In this document: positions 1 through 14,500 of the stretch, one piece after another
Layout: the number at the start of each line of letters is the position of its first letter
How positions within the stretch are numbered: position 1 is the first letter of the stretch
Program-made: the position numbers and the translations under genes
The notes under the pieces: model-generated
The model's input: only the letters and a program-made list of their open reading frames with translations
Databases searched by the model: none
What the model was told of the DNA's origin: nothing
Source of the DNA: Bugula neritina
Lineage: Eukaryota > Bryozoa > Gymnolaemata > Cheilostomatida > Bugulidae
Assembly: GCA_964035545.1 (NCBI GenBank)
Contig: OZ037766.1
Span: 16,562,222 to 16,626,221, forward strand
DNA length: 64,000 bases
Direction of reading: 5' to 3'

Positions 1-934
1 ATCTGAATCTCAAATTCAAAGTGAACTGTGAGTGTCGGGGTGAAACTTCGAGTGAGAGCAAAATGAAAAATAGAAAGCTATTAGTATTTAAGTATTTGTA
101 TTAAAATTTAAAATATTGAACGTTTAATGATTTATAATTTATTCATCATTATTATCATTATGATTCTGAATAACTATAACTATAAGAATACTACTAATGG
201 TAATGAAGTTAATAATAAATATTATAATAATCATTATGATTATCAAGTTTTTACTATGAGAATTGCCCTTAGCCAACTAGTTATTGCTTAAATTTGAAAA
301 ACTAAAAGCAACTATAATGAATTTTTATGATCACTATTATTATGATAATCTTAATAGCAGATAATCATTGTTCCAGAATAGTATTTAGCTACTACAAAAA
401 CAAAATTTTCTTTAGTTAGTTGAATGTGAAGGCAATATCATACTTTGAGATATAAAAATAAAAAGCAGTAGCAGGTAATTGTGTTAGTAATTCAGTAATT
501 GATAGTGATAGTGGGGTTACCTATAAATAATACCAAGAACAGAGTAATAAACAATAAAAAGTTATGAATGCATAAATATCATTTTGATGATCTTAATATA
601 GACTAAGATATATAGTAAAACAGTTTTTTCCAACTTATGTTAATCATTTTGATAGTTTATACATTTACACATATTCTTATTACTGTTATTTAAAATTGTA
701 TAAATAGCTTTAATACCAAATAAGATTTTAGTTCGATTAATAATAATGATATTTTGGTTGAAAGGGTATCATAATTGTTGAAGTTTTGAACTTTGCCAAA
801 CAGGGCAAATAACTATTGAGGACCTTCAAGTTCATTTGATATAAAATATCCCAACATCAAATTGGTTTAATTTGTTACAATAAAGTAATTAAACTGTACA
901 ACTAGCATTCAATTGGTGTAGGGTTTTTTTGCAG
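1..934. other. AT-rich upstream region, no gene seen
   Basis: No open frame with recognisable protein similarity and no RNA gene is visible. The sequence is AT-rich with scattered TAATA/ATTAT runs. The last bases, 925-934, are a T-run followed by GCAG. This looks like the 3' splice site of a 5'UTR intron, placing a leader exon start at 935 just ahead of the Maf-like start codon. Confidence 0.5.
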
Positions 935-948
935 AAACTCAACAAATC

Positions 949-3719
949 ATGTTTTCGGTACCAAAGTTGAATGTATTTGATAGAATAATTCTTGCGAGTG
1001 GATCCCCACGGCGAAAAGAAATCCTTGAAAATAAGGGGGTATGTTATAAAGTTTTGCTATACTATGAATTTCGAAATTACATATACGCAACAAGTTTCCA
1101 TGATCTCTCAGCTAAGCATGCCCATTGTCTTTGCTGATTTATTGATAAGTTTTCAATAGAAAACTGTTGTTGCTTGTTGAACAAATAATTGACTGCACTT
1201 AAAAAATAGTTTGATGCCGTTTCGTCTTGAAACTTGAACTGAATTTTGAACATGGTAAAAACTGAAACAGTTAGTGAGTGCCGAGTGGTTGTGATAGATG
1301 AAAGTTGTATTTAAGATGACTTTTAACTAGGGTTTATTGCAACTCAATGTATTGCTCAAGCACAATAGATGTAACATAGGAAATAGATCTGTCAATCTCA
1401 ATGCACATGTATTAGCACAACTTACTTTGTAAGTCCCTGTAGACAAATTTGACATATTATTAGCTTTTGGAAAAAAATTTATTAAAATGCATTGTTGTAA
1501 TTTAATGCTTTACTTGTGCAGTTGCCAGTGCATTACGAACTAAACATTGAATTCACATATGTCAAGTTCAAGGCGTTTTGTTCTACCTATTTGTTCACCT
1601 GTGTGCTTGATATAACTTTGCTTGCTGTGACATTAAAGACTCTCTGACACACTTCACTTATGCAGTACTAAAATATTCTTATATATGTTAGTTTTTATTT
1701 GCATACTGTTTCAAGGTTGGATGCCTAAACAATTTTGTTTTATAATGAATTTTGTGCGCTAATGCACTGAGATGCATTAGGATTTCTCATCGCATGGAAA
1801 TGAAATTTTCGTCGGCTTTGACTTTACCAGTACTATAAAACTTATACTAATTATGGCTAACTTTGATTGCATGCTATTGTTAGCTGTTGCACTGCACAGC
1901 ATAATCATTGATATGGCTTGAAAGTTAAAACTTTGAACTTACAAATATAAAAGAAATTGTGGCCTAATTTTTCTTGTTTTTTTTTTATAAAATAAACTGT
2001 TTTGGTCTATTATTTCTTTGGTATTCACTATTGTTGCAAATCTATATTTTATGTAGAGTCATTAACATCTGGCTACTTATATTATTATTTAGACATTGAC
2101 AACTGTAACATTTGTTAGGATATCCAATGTAAATACATGTGCTTTGTAAATATAGGGTCTTTCAAATCTCATCATATCTCCGTCAACATATGAGGAAGAA
2201 AATAAAGGACTGGTTGATAAACTGGATGTTTACAAGTATATTACAGACATAGCAGTGGGTAAAGTCAAACAGGTAAAATTATTTACTGTATGCTATATAT
2301 AATGTACTAACCCTGGATAACTGTTGTTGTATGATGTTTATTTTAAACGAGCCAGGTTCAACTAATGCAATGATTCTTTGAATAAATTTGCCAGCTAGTA
2401 TAAGAATTAAAATTTTATTTTAGGTAGCTTTGTTGGACAAATCCAAAATGGATGGGATAGTGCACACAAAAACTTTGTATATCGGTGCTGATACTATTGT
2501 GTTTCACAAAGGAAAAATATTAGAAAAGCCTAAAGATAAGAAAGATGCTCTGTCAATGTTGAAAGAGTAAGCATGGCATTTAGAGAAAATTTTTGTCATT
2601 TTAGCATCTTGCAAATGTAATTGTCTAAATCTATATTATTTTTATGCTAATAGCTAGATTGCTTATATTTTTGATATTTTTGCAAAATTGCTTTAAATTT
2701 AAGATTTATAATTAAAGGTTATCAATGTTAATGCAACATATTAGGAAATAATTTACACATTGTTTTCTAGAGAAAATAGATTATATTGTGTTTAGAAGTT
2801 TCATAGTAAAATAAAAGTCATGCATGTCTCTAGGTAGGTAATGTGATTGACTGATTTCTCGTTGCCTATGATAGATAGAGGAGTTTTAAATTGCTATTAA
2901 AATGGAAGTAATGCTAGAACTGCACACCTGAAAAGCAGCCAAATTTATTATGCTTACTCATGTGCAGCACTGTCTACTTACTAATATTTGATAATTTGGC
3001 AGTTCTAAGAAACCGATTAAAGCATTTAAAATGTTTTTAATGTTTTGCCCAATCATTTAGAAAAAAAATTTGAGTTACAAAATTTGAATAGCATATTTGT
3101 TTTGTGTAGATTGAATTTATATTAAATCAAAGCAGCATTGGAGGTATATTTTTTCTATAAGATGCTGTTGAATTAAATGTCTTGTGTTGTAATTTAATGT
3201 TGGTCAATGCCTATGCACTAGCACTGCTATCTATTTGTAGATTCAGGAGAGATGTAGATCATCAAGTGTGTTCTGCAGTAATTCTACTCGTATTCAATGA
3301 AAAAAACTGGACTTCGCATGATCAGTTTGAAATTCATTCATTTCATGAAACTACTGATGTTAAATTTACTTCTGGTTTGAGTGATGAGATTTTAGAGCAT
3401 TATGTTGAAACTGGAGAACCGATGTAGGCTACATTCTACATCATAGCAAAAAATTTTATGATTCTTATTGCAAACATAGTAACATGTGAAGTTATTGAAA
3501 TAATGGTCTTACGGTTATTAATAACATGTAATAGCAGAGCTATTTTCCGATGTTTTTAGGGACAAAGCTGGTGGCTATGGTATTCAAGGACTGGGGGCAC
3601 AGTTAATTGAGAGCATACATGGCGACTACTACAACGTGATGGGATTCCCCTTGTATAGATTCTGTCAAGAACTAAACATGTTTATTGAGACTTTGCAGTG
3701 TAAATCTTTATTCCTGTGA
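949..3719 (+). CDS. Maf/ASMTL-type nucleotide pyrophosphatase, 5 coding exons
   Basis: Exons are 949-1038, 2156-2272, 2424-2566, 3241-3423 and 3560-3719, giving 230 residues with the phase preserved at every junction. Seen: an N-terminal [11 protein letters not shown] loop (residues 17-27), IGADTIV with the conserved Asp, EKP, HQVC, and a C-terminal [13 protein letters not shown] block followed by GFPL. These are the signature blocks of the Maf family, which hydrolyses non-canonical or modified nucleoside triphosphates to monophosphates in the cytosol. The closest animal form is the N-terminal half of ASMTL. No methyltransferase-like C-terminal half follows, because the frame stops at 3717-3719, so this is a stand-alone Maf protein. 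The ATG lies just after a probable 5'UTR splice acceptor. The segment after the EKP block is less typical than the rest. Family assignment is firm; the substrate is inferred. Confidence 0.9.
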
Positions 3720-5508
3720 CCAGACTCATGAGTTTTATGGAACTTGCTGTTGAAACCTTTTTTTATACTGTAATTATCTTGTACAGCACATCTAGTAAGA
3801 AAGAGGATATTTTTTAACACAATTCCTGATAATGAATGTAATTACTGGCAGTAAAGCCATATGTAAATTTACCTCGAGTTCTTATCCCGTTTCATGTATA
3901 TTATTTTAAAATTTCCACCAAACTGCTAACAATATCAAGTGACAAAAACTCCTTTGAATTTTCTAGTATTTCCAAGATGATTGTCATAATTTTTTATTGG
4001 AAGGCATTGTTTTATTAAGCTGCAATGCTGGCCTAAAGCATGTGGTAATGATCTTCATAAGTATTGGCATTTTTTCAAAACAACCAAAGAGAAAGCGAAT
4101 TTGTGCAGTGTGATTGTACATGGTCGATAGTGCAATATGAGAGTGAGGGTAGGGAGTGGAGAGAGAAGATTCAAAATATTTTCAGTCTGTAGCTGCTATT
4201 GGTTTTAGGTTAAGGTCTGTGAAATGACTTTCAACTGGTTTTCATTTGCTGACCTATCTATAGGTAAAACTTGAAAAGCTACTGCAAAATACATAGAAAT
4301 ATACATTACAAAATAGAAGCTGATTTCCCCACGAAGCAAAATACCATAATTCAAAAGCAACTATAGTGAAAAATTAAATTTGGAACTGTCAAGCAAGGAC
4401 ATTACAAAGCTGTTCATACAATCTAATAAATTATTTTGTGCTATTCCATTCAATTATAATGAAGTAAATGCTAAATAAAATGCGCACCCACATACAGGTA
4501 AAAGAAGCTGCGCATGCTTGACTAAATAAATTAATTTGTATTATTAAACATTACGGATTACAATATTGATAAGTATTTGTGCTTTGTATCAAAATTTAAA
4601 CTTAATTAAAAGCACTGGTTTTTAACATCTGGAATAGAAAAACAAAAATAACTCAGATATTGTAGTGATTTATTATGACTCCCATCATTCAAATTTATTT
4701 TGCATCATTAGAAATACCCTCACCAATATTAGTTGTTTCAAAGTAATTAAACGCTATATGAAAAAAACTTAAAGAATGCTATAAATTATTGTCAATATGA
4801 GTTAGCTGATGGTCATTACTTGAATGACTGACTTGGCAAGTTTTTATTACACAATCCGAGTTACAAAATAACAATGGAGAGCAAATTAGGAATGTTCTAG
4901 ATTATTTCTGTTGAAAATGAAATAATTAGTCTGTTGCTTAAATGTCTGAACTTTATATAACCTGAAAAAAAACTTTATAGCTTTAAATTAAAAATTCAAT
5001 ACAATAGAGCACCAGCAGTTTCACATCAAGTTGCAACTAAAAGTAATTATAAATTATAATAAAAGTATAAAAACCCATTTAATTCATGAGATTCTACTTC
5101 CTTACAAGATGCATTACTTTGAAACTTACACCATGGAATGTCAGAAAAATATAATAATGTGCAGAAAAAAATATTATTCAAAGTGTTTATATCTTTAATA
5201 GATGAAGTGGACATACCTACATGACAACTATAAATATATAAAAAAATAGATAAACCTAAACCATTTACAGATATTACATAAATCTCAAAAGATATGGATC
5301 AGAGTACAATAAAAAAAAACTATATTCTACGGTTGATATTGGCCTGCCAACTAATTTCCACATTACAAACTAGTAAATATACAAATATGAAAGAATTTCT
5401 GTAAATAAAAGTACAATACAGTAGACAATGAGAGCAAAGCACTGTAAAAATGTCTTAAGAAATGCAAATATGCATTTTTTTCAAATTGGGGAAAAACAAA
5501 AATATCAA
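3720..5508. other. intergenic, between Maf-like gene and protease gene
   Basis: About 1.8 kb of AT-rich sequence between the stop of the + strand Maf-like gene and the stop of the - strand protease gene, which converge here. An AATAAA at 4425-4430 (+) could serve the upstream gene. No other gene or repeat family was recognised. Confidence 0.4.
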
Positions 5509-8500
5509 CTAGGTTGCTGTATATTCATTTATCCAAGGGGTAGCTACAGAAACTTTAGCATAAATTGATGGTATTGATTGTTTACACGAGCTGCCCCAAG
5601 ACACCACTCCTTGTAACACCCATCGTTTGTTCATTAGACACACCAAAGGTCCACCACTATCTCCCTACAAGTGCATTATATGAGTTTCATAACAAAAAGA
5701 ATGAAAAAAACTCCTAATTACTCCTGTGTAAAGAGCCATTTTTTGAAGATTGTTTAGTAATTCATAATTTTTAACTGATGCCGCCTACAATTAAACACTT
5801 TCTCAAAGTCACTATCATAAGCTAAACCAATATTTGACACACCAGACAAGTGCTCTGTCTACTAAACCATAGCCTCCCACTAATGCTGAAATAGAAATTC
5901 AACACTTATTTGATACTGTGAGGTGTTTCAAGAGTTATTGTGAAAACAACTTCCTCCTATCTGTATTTTAATGGTATCATGAGTGAGGCCAACTAATAGG
6001 AAATGGCTTACTGATTTAATAGAAATTATACAACATGTGGAAAACTTGCTCCAAGAGTATTTTCTTACCACACAACTATCAATTCCAGCTGTGGCATATC
6101 CAGCACAGAGCCACTCCTCTGGTACATCGAGTCTGTAAGTTGTTTTATACTGAACATTACAGATCTTATTCGATACAACTCTTGTTTTCCCCTCTTGCAA
6201 GTACTTGGGATAATGAGCTACAATGTTTTATTGAAATCTTTGAAAAAGCACTAGAATATTGAAATATATTAACATATCACAGTGTATTTCAACAAGAACA
6301 AAAATTGTTGATCAAGTAATAAATTAACTAGAGGCTGATATGAACCGAGTAATTTCAAAGTAGCATTTACACCCAGTAAAAAAAACACCATTGAGTATAA
6401 TACCGGAGTAAAATCAGAGTGACAACTAAGATATATATATTCACAAGTCTACAATTACTCTGATTCTTATTGAAATAATGGCAAATTTGTTTAGAACTTC
6501 AAAAACATATCCAGAGAAACTACTTTTGCTTTCGTGTCTAGAAGCCTAAGGGAAACTTCGCATAGTTATCACTAGCATTAACTTGTACTAGTTGCAAGCA
6601 CAATGCTACTCCAAGTGTTTAGGGTTTACTGAAAACAGTGAGTTTTATATTGAAGTACTTACGCTGCTGAGAGTTGGCGACAATGGAGCCGAACCCTGTG
6701 ATGTAACAGTTAGTATCATCTGATATCAGATCATCTTGAGTAGGGAGACAAGCTGGTTGAGCCCTGGTACTGTGTAACAATAGGAACATAATACATTATT
6801 TAGTAACATGGCAGATGCAATTTGAACACAACACATACTGTCAAAACAGGACAATTTATAAGCTGGAAATTGTCACAAAAACTCATTTATGTCATGCTAT
6901 AAGCTATAAGGTTTAATAGAGACACGTGTACCTATATTGAATGCTGTCAACTTGTATCATGGCGAAGTCATAAGAGTATGTAGTGAAAGCACTGCCTCGA
7001 TACAGTGTAGGCTTGTATTGCGGGTGTATTACAATACGCCTAGCTATTCGTGTGGTTCCATCAGACCCATCAAATCTGTTGGTACCATACACAACTTTGA
7101 TATCCGAAGGGTTGCTACAAAATTCAAAGTAAAAGGCACACATTTTCTAGTTGTAGTTGACATGAAATTTCAAAAGGTACTCTGGTGTATAACACTTTTT
7201 AGTATCATTACAAGCCTAAGAAGGCATAAATATTAGGAGTAAATGTTACTTTCAAAATCTATTTCAATTGACAAATTTTTGAGTTACATAAATATAAAAA
7301 GTATTACAGTAGTTTGCAAAGTGTTGTTCATTTTATTGAATTTTATTGCCATGAATTGAACAATGGAGTAAAGACAATCTCTGACCATGTCTTTAATTTG
7401 TCTGTTTCTTTGCTGTAGTATTACACAGTTGTGGGTGTAGATCTGCTGTAGGCATTGCAGATACTGATGGTATTGCATAGCAACTCTAATTGTTGCATGG
7501 GGGTATTGTGCACCAAAACAACGCTGGCAACAGTGGCAACTTTCTGGGGACTGAGTGTATGTAATATATTTCAATAAAACCAATACGTAATGTTAGAAAC
7601 AGTAACAGGTTTGGTACTTACGTGATGCTTGCCACACAGTGACCTGCTGTGAGTATCCACTTGTCAGAAAGAATTGACCCACCACAGATGTGAGTACTTC
7701 CTATGGTCAGCTTCACGTGCCATGGCCAATCAGTTATAGGGAACCCTCCAACACCTCCCAATAAATAAGCTGCCCAAATTTGCTTTGTTGATATGCCACA
7801 GCCTAAAATTCAAGGAATACAAATGAGTACATTGCTTGCTTAAATAAAAATTTTATAGAATTAGTAAAATGACACCTGCAATGTTAATCCACAGCAATGC
7901 AGGGCTGAAGTTTAAAGACAGTGGTAAAACTTCTTCAGGTTGCTACTACCTACTAAATTGGTTATGTATTAGGCAATTTGGAGACCAGCATGAAAATGGT
8001 AAATGTAATGCATGCACAGCAAAACACATGTGAACCAGAGCTTTTAGAACGGAAGCACTCAACTAGAAGTCTGTTAGGTCTGTGAATTTGGACTACGGAC
8101 TAACAGTTTTGAAAATTACTTAAATTTACTTTAAATGCTATTGTTATAGCATGACATTGCATAAAGCTAAAAGATGTAATGGCTTTTTCATGTTAGCTTC
8201 AGCGCTTATTTTGTTTATTTATATACAGCTATGTCAGCTTTTCTGTGCAAGTTAATATATAAGGTGGTAACACTTCTACTGTTTTGATTGTAAATTATTT
8301 TATGATCAATACACCTGTTTGAAACACAACAGATTTTGGCGACGAGGATGGGATCAGCTTCAAGGATTTTCAACTGATCATCTACTTTTACTTTACGCGG
8401 TTATCATCAGAATCTTCAAATCTTCAAAGACTCTTCATTTAGACATACTTCAAAAATTATGTCTACACCTACAGATCAACTGATAGCTTTGCTAACCCAG

Positions 8501-11500
8501 CAGTTAGCACAGCAAAAGGAACAGATGGATTTGCAGAAGCAACAGATGGAACAGCAAGAAGCAAGGATGGAACAGCAAGAAGCAAGGATGGAACAGCAGC
8601 AAACAGAAAATCGGGAGCTGATTCAACTACTCACCCAGTCAGCAGAGAAGAAAACCCCAGCATCAACCCCGAATTTTGCAGCATTTGATCCAAGTACAGA
8701 ACTATGGACTCAATATTCAGCAAGATTCACCACCTTCATTGGAGCCAACTCAATCGCAGAGGATAAAATACCACAAGTATTTTTGACAAACCAATCAACA
8801 GCCATCTACAAGCAGTTGAGTGATTGGGCGGAACAGCAGACACCAAAGAAGGAGATCAACAAACTGACGATGGATAATGTTAACAACTACATGATGACAC
8901 AATATAACCCAAGGACATTCATCATCAGAGAAAGATACAGATTTTGGCACGACATGAAAAAGAAGCCAGGGGAGACTATTCCAGAACTAGCAGCTAGGAT
9001 TCGACATGACGCAACAACTTGTGACTTTTCTTCAATTACTGACCCACAAGATGAAGCACTTCGTACCAGATTTATATGCTCAGTAGGAAATGAAGCTATA
9101 CTGAAGGCAATCTTTAAACTCAAGGACGAAGATCTCACTTTCAACAGAGCTACTGAAATCGCTGTGGAAACTGAAGAAGCAGCTAAAGTAGCTAAAGAAA
9201 CTGTTCACGGAGAGGTCAACGCTCTCCATAAAGTCAGCAAGAAGAAGAAGACGACTCCAAGCTCTACACCAACGACCCAGCCAACACAGATCAACAAACC
9301 CTGTTATCGCTGTGGAAAGACAAATCACCAGCCAGCAGAATGCAGATACAAAAGTTCTACATGCAACTACTGCAAACTCACTGGACATCTTGAAATTGTA
9401 TGCCAAAAGAAGAAGATGAATGACAGCAAACCACTCAAAGTTATCAGGACCTTAAAGACTATGAACACAGTTCCTCAACTACAAGTAGATGTAACTCTTC
9501 AACGTCAACCTTTTCAATTAGAAGTCGACACTGGAGCAGGAGACAACTTCTTGTCTTTAGAGAACTGGAAAAGACTAGGATCACCTAATCTTCAATCACC
9601 ACAGATACATTATGAATCAGCGACTCATCATCCAATTGACATCATGGGAACCTGTGAACTCTTCACCAAATTCGGAGACCAGCAGGAGAAGAAACTTAAA
9701 TTCGTCATCAGCAGAATACCCAACCTAAACCTACTCGGCAGAGATGGAATTCAACAATTGGGAGTTTCTGTGGATTCCTTGATGCAGCCTACATATGGAG
9801 AAGACATCAGCAAAGATGTTCATAATGTCAACCTCAATCTCAAGGAATCCTGTAAAAAACTAACAATGGAGTTCAGCAGCCTCTTCAAACCAGAACTGGG
9901 ATGCCTCAAAGATTTTGAATTAGAAGTCAAATTCAAGAAAGATGCTAAGCCAGTATTCTGCAAACCCCGACCTGTACCTTACGCCATTCAAGAAGACTTA
10001 ACTCAAGCCTATGGTGTTGGAATTGCTAAAGGAGTATGGGAGCCAGTGCAGTTCAATTCCTATGGCACACCAGTAGTTCCTATACGCAAAGCACAACTAC
10101 CTGGACAGCCAAAGCCAAAGCTACGTGTATGTGGAGACTACTCTGTTTCAGTCAACTCTCAACTAGAGGATCATCGTCAACCAATTCCTTTACCAGAAGA
10201 CCTGATGAGGAAACTTGGAGGAGGACATGGTTTCTCGAAGATTGACTTGGCAGACGCATACAATCAGATTCCTCTAGCTCCAGAAAGCCAAAGAAGGTTG
10301 GCTCTCAGCACTCATCGTGGTGTTCTACTACAGAAGCGCTTACCTTTTGGTATCAGCTCAGCACCCGGTTATTTCCAGGAGATTATGGAGCAGCTCACAT
10401 GTGATCTACCCGGAGTAGCAGTCTATTTGGATGACATTCTAGTCAGTGGAGCCACAGGCACAGATCACATCACAAATCTACGAAGATTATTGCAACGGCT
10501 GCAAGACCAAGGATTAAGATGCAAACTGGAGAAATGTGTATTCGCAGAACAGTCAGTAGAATACCTGGGACACAAGCTTTCTGACAAAGGTATAGAAAAA
10601 AGGATCTGGTGTAAAAGCTTTGAAGAAGATGCCAGCCCCGACTGATGTTAGAAGCTTGAAATCCTTCCTAGGATCTGTACAGTTCTACCACAAGTTCTTG
10701 CCGAATCTTTCCACGGTCACATCACCACTTCAAAAGTTATTGCAGAAAGGAGAGCAATGGCAGTGGGGTACTACGCAGCAAACATCATTTTTACAACTGA
10801 AGAAGATGTTAAGCAGTGATCTGGTATTAGCACACTATGACCCTTCTCTACAAATTGGCATATCCTGTGATGCATCAGAAGTTGGAATTGGAGTTGTGTT
10901 GTTTCATCGTTACCAAGACGGGACAGAGCGACCAATTGCCCATGCCAGCAAAACTCTGACAAAAACTCAGCAAAGATACAGTCAAGTACAGAAGGAAGCA
11001 CTCTCAATCATATTTGGAATCACCAAGTTTCATCAGTTTCTGTATGGAAGAAGCTTTGTATTGGTTACAGATCACCGACCACTACTGGCAATCTTTGGAC
11101 CCAACAAAGCAACACCAGCTATGGCAGCCAACAGACTTGCTAGATGGGCACTCACTCTCAGCCAATACAAGTACACCATTGAACACAGAAAGACCTCGGA
11201 CCACGGCAATGCAGACGTACTGAGTCGCCTACCAATGGGATCAGACGATGGCTTCGATAAGGAGGAAGAAGGTGTGGATATCGACACAGTTTGCACAATA
11301 AAGACTATTGGAAAGCAGCTGAAACCTGCAGATCCTGGAGTTCTAAAGAAAGAGACGGCCAAAGATCCAGTACTCAGCACCGTGATGCAATACACTATGG
11401 AAGGATGGATGGATGGTGAAGAAAGCAAAGAATCGTCAGAAACAATGGCTGATGGCTACACCATTAAAGACTTCAAGAAGATCGCAACCTCACTGACAGT

Positions 11501-14500
11501 TGAAAGCGGATGCCTACTCTATGGAGCAAGGATCGTCATACCTTTATCCCTGCAGAAACAAGTGTTAGAAATACTACATATGGGACACTTTGGCAGACAA
11601 CGTATGAAGCAACTTGCCCGCACAGCAGTCTATTGGCCAAGATTAGACAACGACATTACAGAATTGTCACAACAATGCTCAACCTGCGAAGAGCACCAAA
11701 ACCAGGAAAAGAAGTCACCAGTTCACCCTTGGATGATGCCTGAAAAGCCATGGAGCAGACTACCCGTAGACCATGCAATCAACTTTATGGGAACAAATTG
11801 GCTAGTGCTTGTGGATGCATTCACCAAGTATCCTTGCATTCATCCTACGAGCTTTATATCAACCAAGATGACAACTAACTTATTGGAGACAGATTTCGCT
11901 CACTTTGGTTACCCTCATACCATAGTGACAGATAATGGACCCAGTTTCACTTCAGAAGAATTCCAACAGTGGTGTAAAGATCGAGGAATTGTCAACCTAA
12001 GAGGAGCACCTTATCATCCCGCTACCAATGGAGCAGCAGAACGACTAGTAGAATCCTTCAAGCAGTCGCTGAGGAAGTCTACACTTCCACTCAGGGAGGC
12101 CCTCCAAGAGTTCCTAATGCAATACAGAAGAACACCATTGCCTTATGGATTTTCTCCAAGTGAGCTACTGAATGGACGACAGATCAGAACCAAAATAGAT
12201 GTTCTACTTCCCTCTCCAGCACACCTATCTCAAAGACATCAGATGCAACAGAACAAGACTACCAACAAACTACACTGCTACACAGTTGGAACGCCTTGCT
12301 ATGCTCTATACTATGGGCCTAGAAGAGACAGACAACCCAAGTGGATCAAGGCAGTTGTGATCAAAGTTTTGGGGAGCCGCTCTGTGAATGTGAAAGTCAT
12401 ACCTAAAGGACCAGTTTGGAAACGACACATTGACCAACTCTGTCCACGACATTCCAGTACAGAAGATACAGAGCCACCTGATGATTTGATGGTTACCACT
12501 GAAAATACTGCACAACAAGAGGAAACACCAGAGCCAGATCCTGTACCCTCACAACCTAGACGCAATCCTAGACAACCAGATGGTGATGAATATACCCGGG
12601 ACCATCCGAGACGTTCAACCAGAACCCGATGGCAAACTAGACGCTAAAAGAGACATAGTACTTTAAGCTAGTCGGGAGGTGTTATAGCATGACATTGCAT
12701 AAAGCTAAAAGATGTAATGGGTTTTTCATGTTAGCTTCAGCGCTTATTTTGTTTATTTATATACAGCTATATCAGCTTTTCTGTGCAAGTTAATATATAA
12801 GGTGGTAACACTTCTACTGTTTTGATTGTAAATTATTTTATGATCAATACACCTGTTTGAAACACAACAGCTATGTTGCGGATTTGATGTGTAATTTTTT
12901 GACTCAGTGAATCTCTATAAAAGGTTCTGCACAAAGTATGTTAGAAAGCTTCAACTTTGAGCAGTATACTAACTCTGGCATTTAAGATTAACTGCAGCTT
13001 TACATGAGAAATCAGGTTGGACTATGAATGTGCCATTTGCTTTAGAAGTTTCACTCCACAGAGACAAGCTGACAGCAGGTTTAGTAGAGTCATCTCTTGG
13101 TATAGGAGAGCTTTGTGCACCATCTGACCTGCGGCAATGAGACAGGTGTAACCAACAGTACACATGAATACACAAAAACACACTTGTCTTGCTAGTCTAT
13201 TATACTATCACAATATGAGAAGAAATAAAAAGAAAGAACGCATATTTATAAGTAGCGCAACACCTCTTGGCCATTTAAAACAGCTTTTTAGCCATGGCCA
13301 CAGACGTGGAAGTTAGTATCATACACATACACAGTACTACAAACACATTTATTCACTTCAAAAAAATGGTTAATAGGCAAAATGTTGCGTCTCAAAATAG
13401 TCAAGGAAGTGTACAAGAAATATAACCTGTTATAACTATTACCTGTAGCCGAGAAGAGCACAGATTCGGTTTGCTGAAACTGCTAGGTCTGGTGTATGAC
13501 AAAGATCTATATAAGAACTGTTGTAGAAATACTTGGTAGTGTCAGAGTTTTGGCGAACTAAATGTAAAATCAAACAGTCTATCAGACAGCTTAAATGAAT
13601 TGTGCTACCTGTTTCCTGACCATATTGGCTACTAAGTCACCCTAAACCACTAAATTCATAAAAACTAGCTAAATGTGCTTAAAGGTTTTCTTCAATTTGT
13701 TGATTCAAATTACATATTTTTAGTTTTGACAGCAATCACCTCAAACACCGAGTGTTAAAGCAGCTAGCCAGAGGCCAGGTTATAACCAGTTTTGTGTCTT
13801 ATATAAATTATACCACTAAATTTCTGAAAAAAAAAAACATTCCAAGTATTATATTCATTAAAAATTGTGAGTCTAATTATAAATGTTTGGTTCAAACTAA
13901 AAATTTAATATAAAATTCAGAGATAGAAGAACTTTTTGACAAATCTTCAACAAATTGCTTATAAATCTCCAATTTATATGTCAAGTCCGTAAGCATTTCT
14001 TGCAAATGTGTAATACATGAAATGCCAAGAGCTTTGCCCCTAAACCTTTTATACTCACAACAACTATACTCATCTGATCTATCATCACAATCATAAACTC
14101 CATTACATCGAGATTGGATGGGTACACAGTCATAGTTGTTACAAGTAAACTCTGTAGTAGAGTTGCAATGCTCTACAAAAAACAATAATTCAACATCTAT
14201 TAGATTGCTATTCCAAAAATGAAGACTATTTTTTTCAGCAACACATAATCTACAGATATTTTATAAAGATATATGAACATTTGATTTAGTAAGTAGGCCT
14301 CTGTTAGTCAGTTTAGGACTATGGGTGATAGTGAGGATCTTCAGGAAGATCTTGAACAGACCATCTCTGCTGTCAGGTCAATAAAGACAACATAGACCTC
14401 TCAGTATAAAATCAGCACTGTGATTCAGGATAAACTGTTTCTGCCAACTCCAGAAAAGAATGCCGAGGAATGAGATGCTTTCGTAGTTGTTCCTGTAGAA

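Larger units (their letters stand above)
8142..12869 (+). mobile_element. Ty3/gypsy LTR retrotransposon, young insertion
   Basis: A complete element with 190-bp LTRs at 8142-8331 and 12680-12869. Each begins TGTTATAG and ends with ACAACA. The 5 bases GCTAT at 8137-8141 recur at 12870-12874 as a target-site duplication. By eye the two LTRs differ at two positions (near 8182/12720 and 8236/12774), so insertion was recent on an evolutionary scale. Domain order is gag with two CCHC knuckles, aspartic protease, reverse transcriptase, RNase H, then integrase. That order places it in Ty3/gypsy. It lies antisense to the protease gene, inside the intron between exons 12974 and 7802. A short purine tract (CGGGAGG) precedes the right LTR. 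Bases 8333-8352 are the likely primer-binding region. No env or chromodomain frame was seen. Confidence 0.96.

Noticed and set aside
6035-7583. Short + strand frames over protease exons
   Set aside because: Antisense of exons already explained by the - strand protease gene.
8887-9406. Antisense frames within the gypsy Gag (8887-9144 and 9080-9406, -)
   Set aside because: Shadow frames of a coding region, with no domains.
10596-10601. Programmed -1 frameshift signal in gypsy Pol
   Set aside because: The required shift is +1 relative to the Gag-RT frame, so slippage back on the A-run gives the wrong frame.
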